DNA from: DASUAS01 sp963720765
GTDB taxonomy: Bacteria > Actinomycetota > Acidimicrobiia > IMCC26256 > DASPTH01
Assembly: GCA_963720765.1 (NCBI GenBank)
Contig: CAVRGS010000013.1
Coordinates: 124,001-188,000, forward strand
DNA: 64,000 nt
Direction: 5' to 3'
Part shown: positions 33,797 through 41,367 of the stretch, piece after piece
Numbering within the stretch: position 1 is the first letter of the stretch
How the letters are laid out: the number at the start of each line of letters is the position of its first letter
Translations under genes and position numbers: made by a program
Notes under the pieces: generated by a model
The model's input: only the letters and a program-made list of their open reading frames with translations
The model's database searches: none
What the model was told of the DNA's origin: nothing

Positions 33797-34828
33797 ATGC
33801 GAGCAGTCCGAGTCGTCCAGCACGCCGCGCCCTTGGAGGCGCTGGAGCTCCAGGACATCCCGGTCCCCGAGCCGGCGGCGGGCGAGGTGCTGGTGAAGGT
33901 GTCGGCGGCCTCGCTCAACTACGGCGACATCGCCCGGTGTCAGGGCACCGTGGCGAGCGTGATGGGCCAGGTTCCCTTCACCATCGGCATGGACGTGTGC
34001 GGTGTGGTGGAGGCGGCCGGCGAGGGCGGCGAGGAGTGGGTCGGCAAGCGGGTCGTCGCCACCACGGTGCAGTCGTTCGGCGGCGTCGCCGACTACGCAC
34101 TGGCCGGCGCGACCGGCGTGTTCGAGGCGCCGCGCGAGTTCGACGACGTGCAGGCCGCCGCGTTCACGTTGCCGTTCCACACCGGGTACCTGGCGGTGCA
34201 GCGGCGGGCGCAGCTGCAGGCCGGGGAGGAGCTGCTCGTGATCGGCGGCGCCACCGCCGTCGGCACGGCCATCATCCAACTCGGTCGAGCAGCCGGCGCG
34301 CACGTGATCGCGAGCGCCGGTGGGGCACAGAAGGGCGACCTGATCCGCAGCCTCGGTGCGGAGCCCATCGACTACACCTCGGAGGATCTCTTCGACCGCG
34401 TGAACGCGCTCACGAACGATCACGGGGCGGACGTGTGCGCCGACATGATCGGCGGCGACGGCACCGAGACGGTGTGGACGTGCATGGCACGCGAAGGCCG
34501 CTACGTCGCGGTCGGGTTCAACGACGACCCCGAGTCGGGGCTCACCGGCCGTCCGCTGCGCAAGGTGTCGATGGGCAACTTCTCCGTGCTCGGCGTGATG
34601 ATGGGCTACAACGAGATGCCGGTGGAGTTCCGCCGTTTCGGGCTCAACACCTTCCCGCCGTCGGTGGGTCGCGAGGTGCACGCGGCGCTGCTCGAACTGG
34701 TGAGCGCAGGAAAGATCGAACCGGTCATCGGGCGCGTCATCAGCATGGAAGAGGTTGCGGCGGCGCTCGACGACCACGCGAACCGCCGCACGAGCGGGCG
34801 CACGGTCGTCGACATCGCCAACCGATGA
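33797..34828 (+). CDS. zinc-independent MDR (quinone oxidoreductase-like) protein
   Basis: 343 residues from the ATG at 33797 (GGGGGA 6 nt upstream); upstream in-frame ATGs at 33701 and 33764 lack a ribosome site and overlap the promoter. MRAVRVVQHAAPLEALELQDIPVPEPAAGEVLVKV, SLNYGD, the Rossmann segment LLVIGGATAVGTAIIQLGRAAGAHVIAS and lack of zinc ligands identify the NADPH:quinone reductase / enoyl reductase branch. Coupled by ATGA to a sulfotransferase gene. Confidence 0.92.
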   Translation: MRAVRVVQHAAPLEALELQDIPVPEPAAGEVLVKVSAASLNYGDIARCQGTVASVMGQVPFTIGMDVCGVVEAAGEGGEEWVGKRVVATTVQSFGGVADYALAGATGVFEAPREFDDVQAAAFTLPFHTGYLAVQRRAQLQAGEELLVIGGATAVGTAIIQLGRAAGAHVIASAGGAQKGDLIRSLGAEPIDYTSEDLFDRVNALTNDHGADVCADMIGGDGTETVWTCMAREGRYVAVGFNDDPESGLTGRPLRKVSMGNFSVLGVMMGYNEMPVEFRRFGLNTFPPSVGREVHAALLELVSAGKIEPVIGRVISMEEVAAALDDHANRRTSGRTVVDIANR

Positions 34829-35979
34829 CCGCGCTCGAACCCGAGGCGCTGCTCGACACGGCGCGCGCGGCGACCGGACTCGACGACTTCGGACCCGACG
34901 ACTTCCGCCCCGGTCTCGACGCGCTGTGCGCGTCGCTGGCTGGTGAGGCGCAGCTCAACGACATCGGGTCGGCCGCGATGCCGGGGATGATCGTTGGTTC
35001 GTTGTCGAACCGGTTGCGGGTCTTCGACTGGATCAATTCGCACCCGGAGGTGCGCGAGGAGCGCATCGACGCGCCGATCGTCGTCATCGGCATGTTCCGG
35101 GCCGGCACCACGTTGTTGAGCCGTCTCTTCGACCAGGACGCACGCAACCGGGCGCTGCTCATGTGGGAGGCGGGCGACAGCGTGCCACCGCCGACGCCCG
35201 CCGACCATCGGGTCGGGCCCCGCGTCGACGCGGTGCACACCAGCAACGAGATGCTCGCCGAGATCAACCCGCAGATCGAGGTGGTGCACCACGAGCAGGC
35301 TGACGAAGCCACCGAGTGCATCACCGTGATGGCGCAGGACTTCAAGAGCCTCACGTATGAGGCCGTCGCCAACCTCCCGTCGTACGACGCGTGGCTCATG
35401 CGCAGTGACCAACGCTCGGCGTACGAGTACCACCGCAGCGTGTTGCAGCTGCTGCAGAGCGGCGGGGTCCGCGGTCGGTGGACGCTGAAGAGCCCGCACC
35501 ACACGATCGCGCTCGAACACCTCACCGGGGTGTACCCCGACGCGCGACTCGTGTTGTTGCACCGTGACCCCGTGGTGCTCACCGGGTCGGTGTGCGGTCT
35601 GATCAAGACGTTGTCGTCGACGTTCACCGACGTCGACCATCGCGCCTACATCGGTGAGCACTGGCCGAAGATGCTCGAGGAGTCCGTGCGGCGCATCGAC
35701 ACGTTCCGCGACGCGCGTCCCGACCACCCGATCGTCGACGTGCACTACGCCGACCTCGTCGCCGATCCGGCGGCGACGGTACGGGCGATCTACGCGGCCG
35801 TCGGTGACGAGCTCGACGACGCCGGCGCGCAGGCGATCGCCTCCTATGTCGACGCCCACCCGCGTGGCCAATTCGGCGCGCACACCTACGACGTGTCCGA
35901 GTACGGACTCGACGCGGACGCTCTCGCTGAACGCTTCTCGGCCTACACGGAACGCTACGCCATCCCGCGCGAGCGCTGA
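34825..35979 (+). CDS. sulfotransferase family protein
   Basis: 384 residues. The PAPS 5'-phosphosulfate loop IGMFRAGTTLLSRLF is near residue 87-101, WTLKSPHHTIALEHL near 216 contains the conserved catalytic/structural Lys-Ser-Pro-His, and LLHRDPVVLTGS near 240 is the 3'-phosphate-binding motif. Member of the Sulfotransfer_3 group abundant in mycobacteria, which sulfates lipids, sterols or glycolipids. Cytosolic. Its start overlaps the MDR stop. Confidence 0.92.
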   Translation: MTALEPEALLDTARAATGLDDFGPDDFRPGLDALCASLAGEAQLNDIGSAAMPGMIVGSLSNRLRVFDWINSHPEVREERIDAPIVVIGMFRAGTTLLSRLFDQDARNRALLMWEAGDSVPPPTPADHRVGPRVDAVHTSNEMLAEINPQIEVVHHEQADEATECITVMAQDFKSLTYEAVANLPSYDAWLMRSDQRSAYEYHRSVLQLLQSGGVRGRWTLKSPHHTIALEHLTGVYPDARLVLLHRDPVVLTGSVCGLIKTLSSTFTDVDHRAYIGEHWPKMLEESVRRIDTFRDARPDHPIVDVHYADLVADPAATVRAIYAAVGDELDDAGAQAIASYVDAHPRGQFGAHTYDVSEYGLDADALAERFSAYTERYAIPRER

Positions 35980-35981
35980 CG

Positions 35982-36006
35982 CTTCGACACCGAACCTGCG
36001 TCGAAG
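35982..36006. terminator. candidate hairpin between convergent genes
   Basis: CTTCGAC (35982-35988) and GTCGAAG (36000-36006) form a perfect 7-bp stem with an 11-nt loop just after the sulfotransferase stop and before the convergent P450 remnant ending at 36051. Confidence 0.5.
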
Positions 36007-36050
36007 TTGCGGCCCGTGGCGCACCGTCGACGAAGGAACCTCGGGGTGGG

Positions 36051-37260
36051 TCAGCGCGCGAGCGTCAGTGGCAGGTGGCGGATGCCGGTGTGGCGGTTGC
36101 TGCGGGTCCATTCGATGTCGCCGGCGGGTTCGATCGTCGCGAAGCGAGCCAGGAGCTCCTCGTACATCACTCTCATCTCGAGCCGGGCCAGGTTGGCACC
36201 GAGGCAGAAGTGCAGGCCGTGGCCGAACCCCAGGTGCAGGTTCGGATCGCGGGCGATGCAGAACGATCCCGCGTCGGGGAAGGCGAGCTCGTCACGGTTG
36301 GCCGAGCCCTCCCACACGACGACCTTCTGGCCAGGCCTGATCGTGTGACCGCCGAGCTCGACGGTCGTGGTCGCGGTGCGTCGTTTCGACGGTGACGGCG
36401 AGGTCCAGCGCAGCATCTCCTCGATCGCGGTGCCCATCGCGTCGGGGTCGTCACGCAGCCCGTCGAGCTGGTCAGGATGGTGCACGAGTGCGTGCACGCC
36501 ACCGGCGATCGCATTGCGCGTTGTCTCGCTTCCCGCTGCGAACAACAGGCTGAAGAACATGTACAGCTCGTCGTCGGTGAGCCGCGGCGGATCCTCGTCG
36601 TCGAGCTGGGCCTGGACGACGACCGAGAGCATGTCGTCGGTGGGCCGCGCGCGCTTCTCGGCGATGAGCGCATGCCCGTACTCCAACATGTCGAACGCGG
36701 CCGGCTCGCGTTCGGTCCCGTTCCCGGCGCGGAAGTCGAAGCCGGGCTCGACCGCGGCGAAGAGCTCGTGCCGATCGGCCTCGGCGATCCCCATCAGGAA
36801 GCAGATCATCTGCAGGGGCAGTTCGGCCGCGACCTCCACGAGGAAGTCGATCGGCTCGCCGTCGGGCACCGCGTCGAGCAGCGCACCGGTACGTCGTCGG
36901 AGCTCACCTTCGAGGTCGCGCAACGTGAGCGGCGTGAGTCCCTTGCTCACCAGCCGACGGATCCGACCGTGGCGCGGGTCGTCCATCATGTTGAGCACGA
37001 TCCCCGCCACGGGGAGGTCCTGTACGAGCGTGCCGCCGTAGAGCCTGGACCCGCCGGTCTCGGACGAGTATCGCACCGGCTCCTTGAGGACGTGCAGCAC
37101 CTCGGCATAGGTCGCGACCGACCAGAAGCCCTCGCCATCGGGCGTGTGCTCGGTGGGTTCGTGCCACCAGATCGGTGCCTCGGCGCGGTCGGCGCGCGAA
37201 CAGTGCGTGCGGGAAGCCGGCGCCGAAGTTGTCGAGATCGGTGAGGTCGACCCCTTCCAT
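36051..37260 (-). pseudogene. cytochrome P450 interrupted by a frameshift near its N-terminus
   Basis: The ATG at 37260 begins MEGVDLTDLDNFGAGFPHALFAR, a normal P450 N-terminus. Near 37191-37198 the frame breaks, and the expected continuation (EAPIWWHEPTEHTPDGEGFW, then SVATYAEVLHVLKEP) is read in another frame and runs intact to 36051 with FAAGSETT, EEMLR and the haem loop FGHGLHFCLG. Restoring two bases (GC) in the alternating CGCGCG tract repairs the gene. Decay by dinucleotide slippage or an assembly indel. Divergent from a TetR gene that probably regulates it. Confidence 0.85.
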
Positions 37261-37312
37261 GACCACGGGCGCCGAGCCTACGGCGACCACCGAAGTGAAA
37301 ACGGCGTTCGCG

Positions 37313-37318
37313 TATCCT
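37313..37318 (+). promoter_or_regulatory. candidate -10 box of the TetR gene
   Basis: TATCCT ends 6 nt before the ATG at 37325, with no Shine-Dalgarno, consistent with a leaderless transcript. It lies in the 64-bp gap between divergent P450 and TetR starts, which also contains the short palindrome AACGGCGTT. Confidence 0.4.
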
Positions 37319-37324
37319 CGGGCG

Positions 37325-37978
37325 ATGGGCGCCGACGCCACCACCGTGCGCACGCCGTCGGCCCGGCCGGTCTCTCCCGCGCGAGAGGAGAAGTACCGCG
37401 CGGAGAAGGAGCAGATCGTGCGGGCGGCCTACGAGCTGATCCAACGCGACGGCTCGAAGGAGACATCGGTGCACGACGTCCTGCGCGCCGCCGGACTCTC
37501 GACGCGCGCGTTCTACCGGCACTTCCGGTCGAAGGACGAGCTCGTGCTGGAGATGTACCGCGTCGACTGCGACCGCGTGAACGCGACCGTCGCGGCCGCG
37601 GTCGCCGCCGCGCCGGATCCGCTCACCGCGCTCGAGGCCTGGATCGACCAGAACCTCGCGGTCGTGTACGACGCGCGCCGACTGCGCCACGCAGTCGTGC
37701 TGTCGTCGACGGAGGTGTCGAGCGCCGAGGGTTTCACCGACGTCAAGAACGCGGGCCTGGCCGAGCAACGCGCGCCGCTCGTCGCGGTGCTGCGTGCGGG
37801 CCGTGCCAGCGGTGTGTTCCCGCACACGGATCCCGAGACGGACGCGGTCGCGATCCAGGCCGTGGTGGGTGCACACATGCGGGCTCGCCTCGACCGCGAC
37901 CCGGTCGCGCTGACGCGGGTGGACGCGCGCCTGCACACGCTCGACGTCTTCCGGCGCGCGCTCGGCGCCGCGGACTGA
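37325..37978 (+). CDS. TetR family transcriptional regulator
   Basis: 217 residues from ATG 37325; the upstream in-frame ATG at 37259 is less likely because a -10 box lies at 37313. HTH: EKEQIVRAAYELIQRDGSKETSVHDVLRAAGLSTRAFYRHFRSKDELVLEMYRVD. Divergent from the frameshifted P450 and therefore its probable repressor. Ligand unknown. Convergent with the DUF2231-Rieske gene only 3 bp away. Confidence 0.92.
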   Translation: MGADATTVRTPSARPVSPAREEKYRAEKEQIVRAAYELIQRDGSKETSVHDVLRAAGLSTRAFYRHFRSKDELVLEMYRVDCDRVNATVAAAVAAAPDPLTALEAWIDQNLAVVYDARRLRHAVVLSSTEVSSAEGFTDVKNAGLAEQRAPLVAVLRAGRASGVFPHTDPETDAVAIQAVVGAHMRARLDRDPVALTRVDARLHTLDVFRRALGAAD

Positions 37979-37981
37979 CCG

Positions 37982-38836
37982 TCAACGAACGCGCACGTCG
38001 ACGCCGTCGCCGCCGACCCGGCATTCGTACGTCGGGAGGTCGACCGTGGACGGTCCTTGCACGAGCGTGCCGTCGGCGATCCGGAACACGCTGCCGTGCC
38101 ACGGGCACGTGATGCAGCCGTCGCGCACCTCGCCCTCGTCCATGGGCGCGCCCCGGTGTGGGCACCGAGCGTCCAGGGCCACGATCTCGCCTGCTTCGCG
38201 CAGCACGATCACCGGGGCCTCACCCGCGAGCACCCGTCGTGGAACGTCGGTGACGTCGGCGACCGCAGCGACTCGCGTCCAGTCTGCGGGCGGACGAGGT
38301 GCCCTCGTCCGATCCACTCCGACGCCGAGCGTCTGCAGGAGGTGGCCGCCGAGATACCCGCCGACCGTCGCGGCAGTGGCACCGGCGAGGCCGAGGGCGA
38401 CGCCGCGCCCGTGCCGACCGCGCACGCGTGACCACCACGACGCCGCGTAACACGCCAACGCGGTGGTGTTGGCGGCGGCGTGGACGAGCCCGACGCGGCG
38501 CGCCGGGCCGGTCGTGTCGCCCCAGTCGGCCGCGCCGGCCAGCGCCGTGGGTATGGCGCTCGCCACGCCCCATGCGACCAGGTGCGTCGCGGCTCGCCGG
38601 GTGCTGCGCCCGCCGACGAGGTCGAGGGTGAACGCCGAGGTCCAGAAGCCGATGGGCAGGTCGGTGAGCAGCGGGTGCAAGGGATGTCCGAGCCAAGTAC
38701 CGCTCAAGGCGTCCTTGAGCGGTTGGCGGTCGAGCGCATCGCGCACCGCGTCGGCGGCGGGATCGGCGAGATCGTCGATCCGCTCGTCGGTGCTGAGCTT
38801 CTCGACTGCCCGCGCCATGACCTGACCGATGTTCAT
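37982..38836 (-). CDS. membrane DUF2231 domain fused to a Rieske [2Fe-2S] domain
   Basis: 284 residues. After a soluble N-terminal helix comes GHPLHPLLTDLPIGFWTSAFTLDL, the DUF2231 signature, and about four hydrophobic segments (57-75, 83-102, 116-135, 147-166). From residue 188 a Rieske domain has Cys225-Pro-His227 and Cys244-x-x-His247, the four cluster ligands. A redox protein in the cytoplasmic membrane with the Rieske domain on one face; electron partners are unknown. A GTTT-N16-GGGCAA promoter-like element precedes the ATG by 9 nt. Confidence 0.92.
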   Translation of the reverse strand: MNIGQVMARAVEKLSTDERIDDLADPAADAVRDALDRQPLKDALSGTWLGHPLHPLLTDLPIGFWTSAFTLDLVGGRSTRRAATHLVAWGVASAIPTALAGAADWGDTTGPARRVGLVHAAANTTALACYAASWWSRVRGRHGRGVALGLAGATAATVGGYLGGHLLQTLGVGVDRTRAPRPPADWTRVAAVADVTDVPRRVLAGEAPVIVLREAGEIVALDARCPHRGAPMDEGEVRDGCITCPWHGSVFRIADGTLVQGPSTVDLPTYECRVGGDGVDVRVR

Positions 38837-38845
38837 GGTCGATCA

Positions 38846-38871
38846 TTGCCCGTCCTGAACCCAGGTGAAAC
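38846..38871 (-). promoter_or_regulatory. candidate SigF/SigB-type promoter of the DUF2231-Rieske gene
   Basis: Read on the minus strand: GTTT (38868-38871), 16 nt, GGGCAA (38846-38851), then 9 nt to the ATG at 38836. The -10 deviates from GGGTA by one base. It overlaps back-to-back with the plus-strand element at 38880-38905. Confidence 0.4.
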
Positions 38872-38879
38872 GGGTGCAC

Positions 38880-38905
38880 GGTTCCCAGGCGTCGCGACCG
38901 GGTAC
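38880..38905 (+). promoter_or_regulatory. candidate SigF/SigB-type promoter of the 38916 gene
   Basis: GGTT (38880-38883), 16 nt, GGGTAC (38900-38905), then 10 nt to the GTG at 38916. The spacing from -10 to start codon equals that at 40060 and 42917. Confidence 0.5.
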
Positions 38906-38915
38906 GGAGCGGCTC

Positions 38916-39071
38916 GTGAGTGCAACGATCCTGAATCGCACGCTCGAGGTGAGCACCGAGCATTCCGCCACCGGCACCCTCGGGCTCAAGACCCGACTCG
39001 CCGAGCGCGACGCTTCGCTCGAGGCGCCGGTGTGTGAGCTGCAGGTCGCAGCCGACCTCGTCGTTCGGTGA
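38916..39071 (+). CDS. small protein of unknown function, coupled to the DUF72 gene
   Basis: 51 residues from the GTG at 38916; the stop overlaps the start of the DUF72 gene (GTGA). Third codon positions are about 80% G/C and GGAG lies at 38906-38909. A SigF-type promoter element ends 10 nt upstream. The sequence SATILNRTLEVSTEHSATGTLGLKTRLAERDASLE shows no motif I recognise. Real-gene status rests on coupling, promoter placement and codon use. Confidence 0.5.
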   Translation: MSATILNRTLEVSTEHSATGTLGLKTRLAERDASLEAPVCELQVAADLVVR

Positions 39072-39868
39072 CCGGGAGGGTTCGCGTCGGGTGCTCGGGC
39101 TGGGTGTACCGCGACTGGCGCGGGACCGTGTACCCCGCGGACATCCCGCAACGGAAGTGGTTCGAGAGCTACGCCGCTCGCTTCGACACCGTCGAGCTCA
39201 ACGCCACCTTCTATCGACTGCCGACGGTCACGGCGGCGGAGCACTGGGCTGACCAGGCACCCCCAGGGTTCGTGTACGCGGCCAAGCTCGGCGCGTTCGG
39301 CTCGCATCGGATGAAGCTGCGCGACGCGTCGTCCTGGCTGCCGAACCACCTCGACCGGGTGTGCCGTCTGGGCGACGCGCTCGGTCCCACGCTCGTGCAG
39401 TTGCCGCCGCGCTGGCGACGCGACGTGAGCCGACTCGACGATTTCCTGGCGGCCGCTCCGAGCAGCCTTCGGTGGGCGGTCGAGCTGCGCGATCCGACAT
39501 GGTTGCACGACGACGTGTACGAGACCCTTGCGCGTCACGGCGCGGCGTTGACCATCCACGACCTCCTGGAACACCATCCATGGCTGCGGACCACGAACTG
39601 GACCTACGTGCGATTCCACGGGCCGAACGCTCGCGCGGAGAAGTACGTCGGGCGCTACGGCGGTCGCGCGCTCTGGCGCCGGGCCGAGCGTCTCGCCGAG
39701 TGGGCCGACGAAGGTGTGGACGCCTACGTCTACTTCAACAACGACTTCGGCGGGGCGGCCGTGGACGACGCGATCTGGTTCAGGAGTCGGGTCGGCGCGG
39801 CTGCCCGACCTCGTGGCGCCGGCGCCGCAGTGACCACGCGCTCCTCACGTGTCGCGCGGAGTCGGTGA
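39068..39868 (+). CDS. DUF72 (YecE-like) family protein
   Basis: 266 residues, GTG start. VRVGCSGWVYRDWRGTVYP, FDTVELNATFYRLPT, FVYAAKLGAFGSHRMKL, LVQLPPRWRRD and YVYFNNDFGGAAVDDA are the ordered signatures of DUF72, a TIM-barrel-like family of unknown reaction. It is translationally coupled to the 51-residue ORF and lies in the proposed stress island. Confidence 0.93.
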   Translation: MTGRVRVGCSGWVYRDWRGTVYPADIPQRKWFESYAARFDTVELNATFYRLPTVTAAEHWADQAPPGFVYAAKLGAFGSHRMKLRDASSWLPNHLDRVCRLGDALGPTLVQLPPRWRRDVSRLDDFLAAAPSSLRWAVELRDPTWLHDDVYETLARHGAALTIHDLLEHHPWLRTTNWTYVRFHGPNARAEKYVGRYGGRALWRRAERLAEWADEGVDAYVYFNNDFGGAAVDDAIWFRSRVGAAARPRGAGAAVTTRSSRVARSR

Positions 39869-40034
39869 CGGCTCCCGGGAGCGATGTCGCGGGACGGAGC
39901 AGTGGCGCCTCCCCAACCGTCGCGAACGGTCTCCCGCTCCGGCATGACCTCGACCCGATCCTCTGTGTCGGGTCGGCCGGAGGCGGACATCCGGACACGA
40001 GCCGGCGGAGCCGCACGGGTCCGGTTTTGTCGAC
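39869..40034. other. intergenic spacer with a short palindrome and a stress-type promoter
   Basis: 166 bp without a supported gene. It holds the perfect palindrome GCTCCCGGGAGC at 39871-39882, just after the DUF72 stop (possible terminator), and the -35 part of the promoter at 40024-40049. Nothing else is seen. Confidence 0.5.
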
Positions 40035-40049
40035 GTGAGGCGCGGGTAC
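40024..40049 (+). promoter_or_regulatory. candidate SigF/SigB-type promoter, best match in the window
   Basis: GGTTT (40023-40027), 16 nt, GGGTAC (40044-40049), then 10 nt to an ATG at 40060. This matches the mycobacterial SigF consensus GGTTT-N16..17-GGGTA. Confidence 0.55.
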
Positions 40050-40298
40050 GCGCGCTCTCATGTCGAACACGCGCGCACCGACGTCGAGCACGCGGAGCAC
40101 TACGAGACGCCGAAGCAGCAAGGCGTGCCCAAGTCGAGAGAGTCGAGAGCGGCCAAGCTCGCGAACTCGCCTGACGGGTCGACGCACGGAGGCGAGAAGT
40201 CGGGCAGAGGTGGCCACGCGAGACAGGACGGGACGACCGCACAGCACGAGGCCGCGGGCCACAAAGGCGGTCGGGCCGTGGCCGCCAGCACGTCGTGA
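40035..40298 (+). CDS. small hydrophilic protein, DUF7218-like; start uncertain
   Basis: The open frame from GTG 40035 encodes 87 residues. The core HYETPKQQGVPKSRESRAAKLANSPDG, then GGEKSGRGGH, resembles small actinobacterial DUF7218-type proteins (pattern YE-x-L-x-x-x-G-x-x-K-x-x-A-A-x-I-A-N-S). However, the GTG lies upstream of the -10 box at 40044-40049, and the ATG that fits the promoter (40060) is in a different frame. A 2-nt AC duplication at 40067-40070 would reconcile them, so the 5' end may be frameshifted. SRES looks like a 6-nt internal duplication. Function unknown. Confidence 0.45.
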   Translation: MRRGYARSHVEHARTDVEHAEHYETPKQQGVPKSRESRAAKLANSPDGSTHGGEKSGRGGHARQDGTTAQHEAAGHKGGRAVAASTS

Positions 40299-40534
40299 CG
40301 GCGTTCGGTTTCACGCTGTCGAGCGAGGAACATCCACCGGCTGACCTCGTGCGGCTCGCGGTGCGAGCGGAGGAGAGCGGTTTCGAATTCGCCTCGATCT
40401 CGGACCACTCCCACCCATGGGTGGCAGCTCAGGGGCACAGCCCGTTCGTGTGGAGCGTGCTCGGAGCGATCGCGGCGAGCACGGAGGGCTTCTTCCGCTA
40501 CTGGGATTCCGAGCTGCGCGCCGCGCTGGCCTGA
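40295..40534 (+). pseudogene. remnant of an F420-type LLM oxidoreductase (TIGR03557-like) with a large internal deletion
   Basis: 79 residues. The first 64 (MTAFGFTLSSEEHPPADLV, DLVRLAVRAEESGFEFASIS, DHSHPWVAAQGHSPFVWSVL, GAIAASTE) are a clear N-terminus of the TIGR03557 LLM group, related to F420-dependent glucose-6-phosphate dehydrogenase. The last 15 (GFFRYWDSELRAALA) match that family's extreme C-terminus. About 240 residues of the barrel are missing, joined in frame near 40485. Not expected to be an active enzyme. Overlaps the preceding small gene by 4 nt. Confidence 0.75.
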
Positions 40535-40601
40535 TGCGGATGCCGGCAGCCACCCCGCGCGCACACCGCGCGACCAGCGAGCCCACGGCAGGAGGACGAC
40601 T

Positions 40602-40787
40602 GTGACCTTCTACGAACCCGATCCTGCGGTCGAGTCGACCGGCGCGGAGGCCGGGGAGTTCGTCGATGACGGCCCGCTGTCTGCCCCGGACGACGCCGAG
40701 GCGGATCCCACCCGCCGTCCCACCGGATCGGTACCCGTGCACGACGAAACCGGAGACGACGACGTGAAGTTCGATCGGCGTGAATGA
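40602..40787 (+). CDS. small acidic protein of unknown function
   Basis: 61 residues from GTG 40602 with a strong AGGAGG Shine-Dalgarno at about 40590. Very acidic (about 17 Asp/Glu; VDDGPLSAPDDAEADP), no hydrophobic core, so probably disordered. In the stress island just upstream of the STAS gene. I do not recognise it. Confidence 0.6.
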   Translation: MTFYEPDPAVESTGAEAGEFVDDGPLSAPDDAEADPTRRPTGSVPVHDETGDDDVKFDRRE

Positions 40788-40830
40788 TCGGCCCGGTCAC
40801 CGATCGGAGTCGCGAATCGACGCGATACCA

Positions 40831-40857
40831 GTTTGTCGGTGACGGGCAGAAGGGTAA
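40831..40857 (+). promoter_or_regulatory. candidate SigF/SigB-type promoter of the STAS gene
   Basis: GTTT (40831-40834), 17 nt, GGGTAA (40852-40857), 33 nt before the ATG at 40891, which has its own GAGGGAA ribosome site. Confidence 0.5.
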
Positions 40858-40890
40858 GGCCTCCTCACAGGCCACGACGAGGGAATCGAC

Positions 40891-41301
40891 ATGCTCGATG
40901 TCCGCCAGTTGGATTCCTGTCTTCAGGTGAGGGGAGCGCTCGACGGCGACGGCGCGCCCGTGTTCCTTCGCGCCGTGGCGTCGACGCAAGGCGACGTGCG
41001 GGTCGACGCCTCCGGTGTCGACCGCATCGACGGGGCCGGACTGACTGCCCTCGCCGTCGCGCGACACCGCTGCCGAGCCGACGGTCGCCAGTTCGCGGTG
41101 ACCCGCGTGGCGCCCGCCGCCGTGCGTGAGCTGCGTGCGAGAGACGAAGTCCTGGCGTTGTTCGGACTTCCGGAGGCGCCAGCATCGCCGACGGAGCCAG
41201 CTGGGGTCGGCGCATCGGCATCGGATCGAGAGCGTCGAGATGGAGCACCGCGTCGCTTTCGGTTCCGCCTGACCCGCACCGGCCGACACGAAGGGACGTG
41301 A
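40891..41301 (+). CDS. STAS-domain protein (anti-anti-sigma-like) without a phospho-acceptor
   Basis: 136 residues. LDVRQLDSCLQVRGALDGDG, then VDASGVDRIDGAGLTALAVARHRCRADG and FAVTRVAPAAVRELRARDEVLALF follow the STAS fold of SpoIIAA/RsbV. The phosphorylation motif DS(S/T)G is DGAG here (Asp47, Gly48, Ala49, Gly50), so there is no Ser/Thr for an anti-sigma kinase. A 45-residue Arg-rich tail follows the domain. Predicted partner-switch protein whose activity is not controlled by phosphorylation, driven by a SigF-type promoter. Confidence 0.82.
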   Translation: MLDVRQLDSCLQVRGALDGDGAPVFLRAVASTQGDVRVDASGVDRIDGAGLTALAVARHRCRADGRQFAVTRVAPAAVRELRARDEVLALFGLPEAPASPTEPAGVGASASDRERRDGAPRRFRFRLTRTGRHEGT

Positions 41302-41333
41302 GGCGTCCTTGCCCTGGCGCAACGGGATCCGGC

Positions 41334-41349
41334 AGCGATGTGCCGCAGC
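41334..41349. terminator. weak candidate hairpin between convergent genes
   Basis: CGGCA and TGCCG pair around the 6-nt loop GCGATG in the 66-bp gap between the convergent STAS and methyltransferase genes. The short stem makes this uncertain. Larger arms AGGCGTC/GACGCCT also bracket the region. Confidence 0.3.
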
Positions 41350-41367
41350 CGCCCCGTGACGCCTGCC

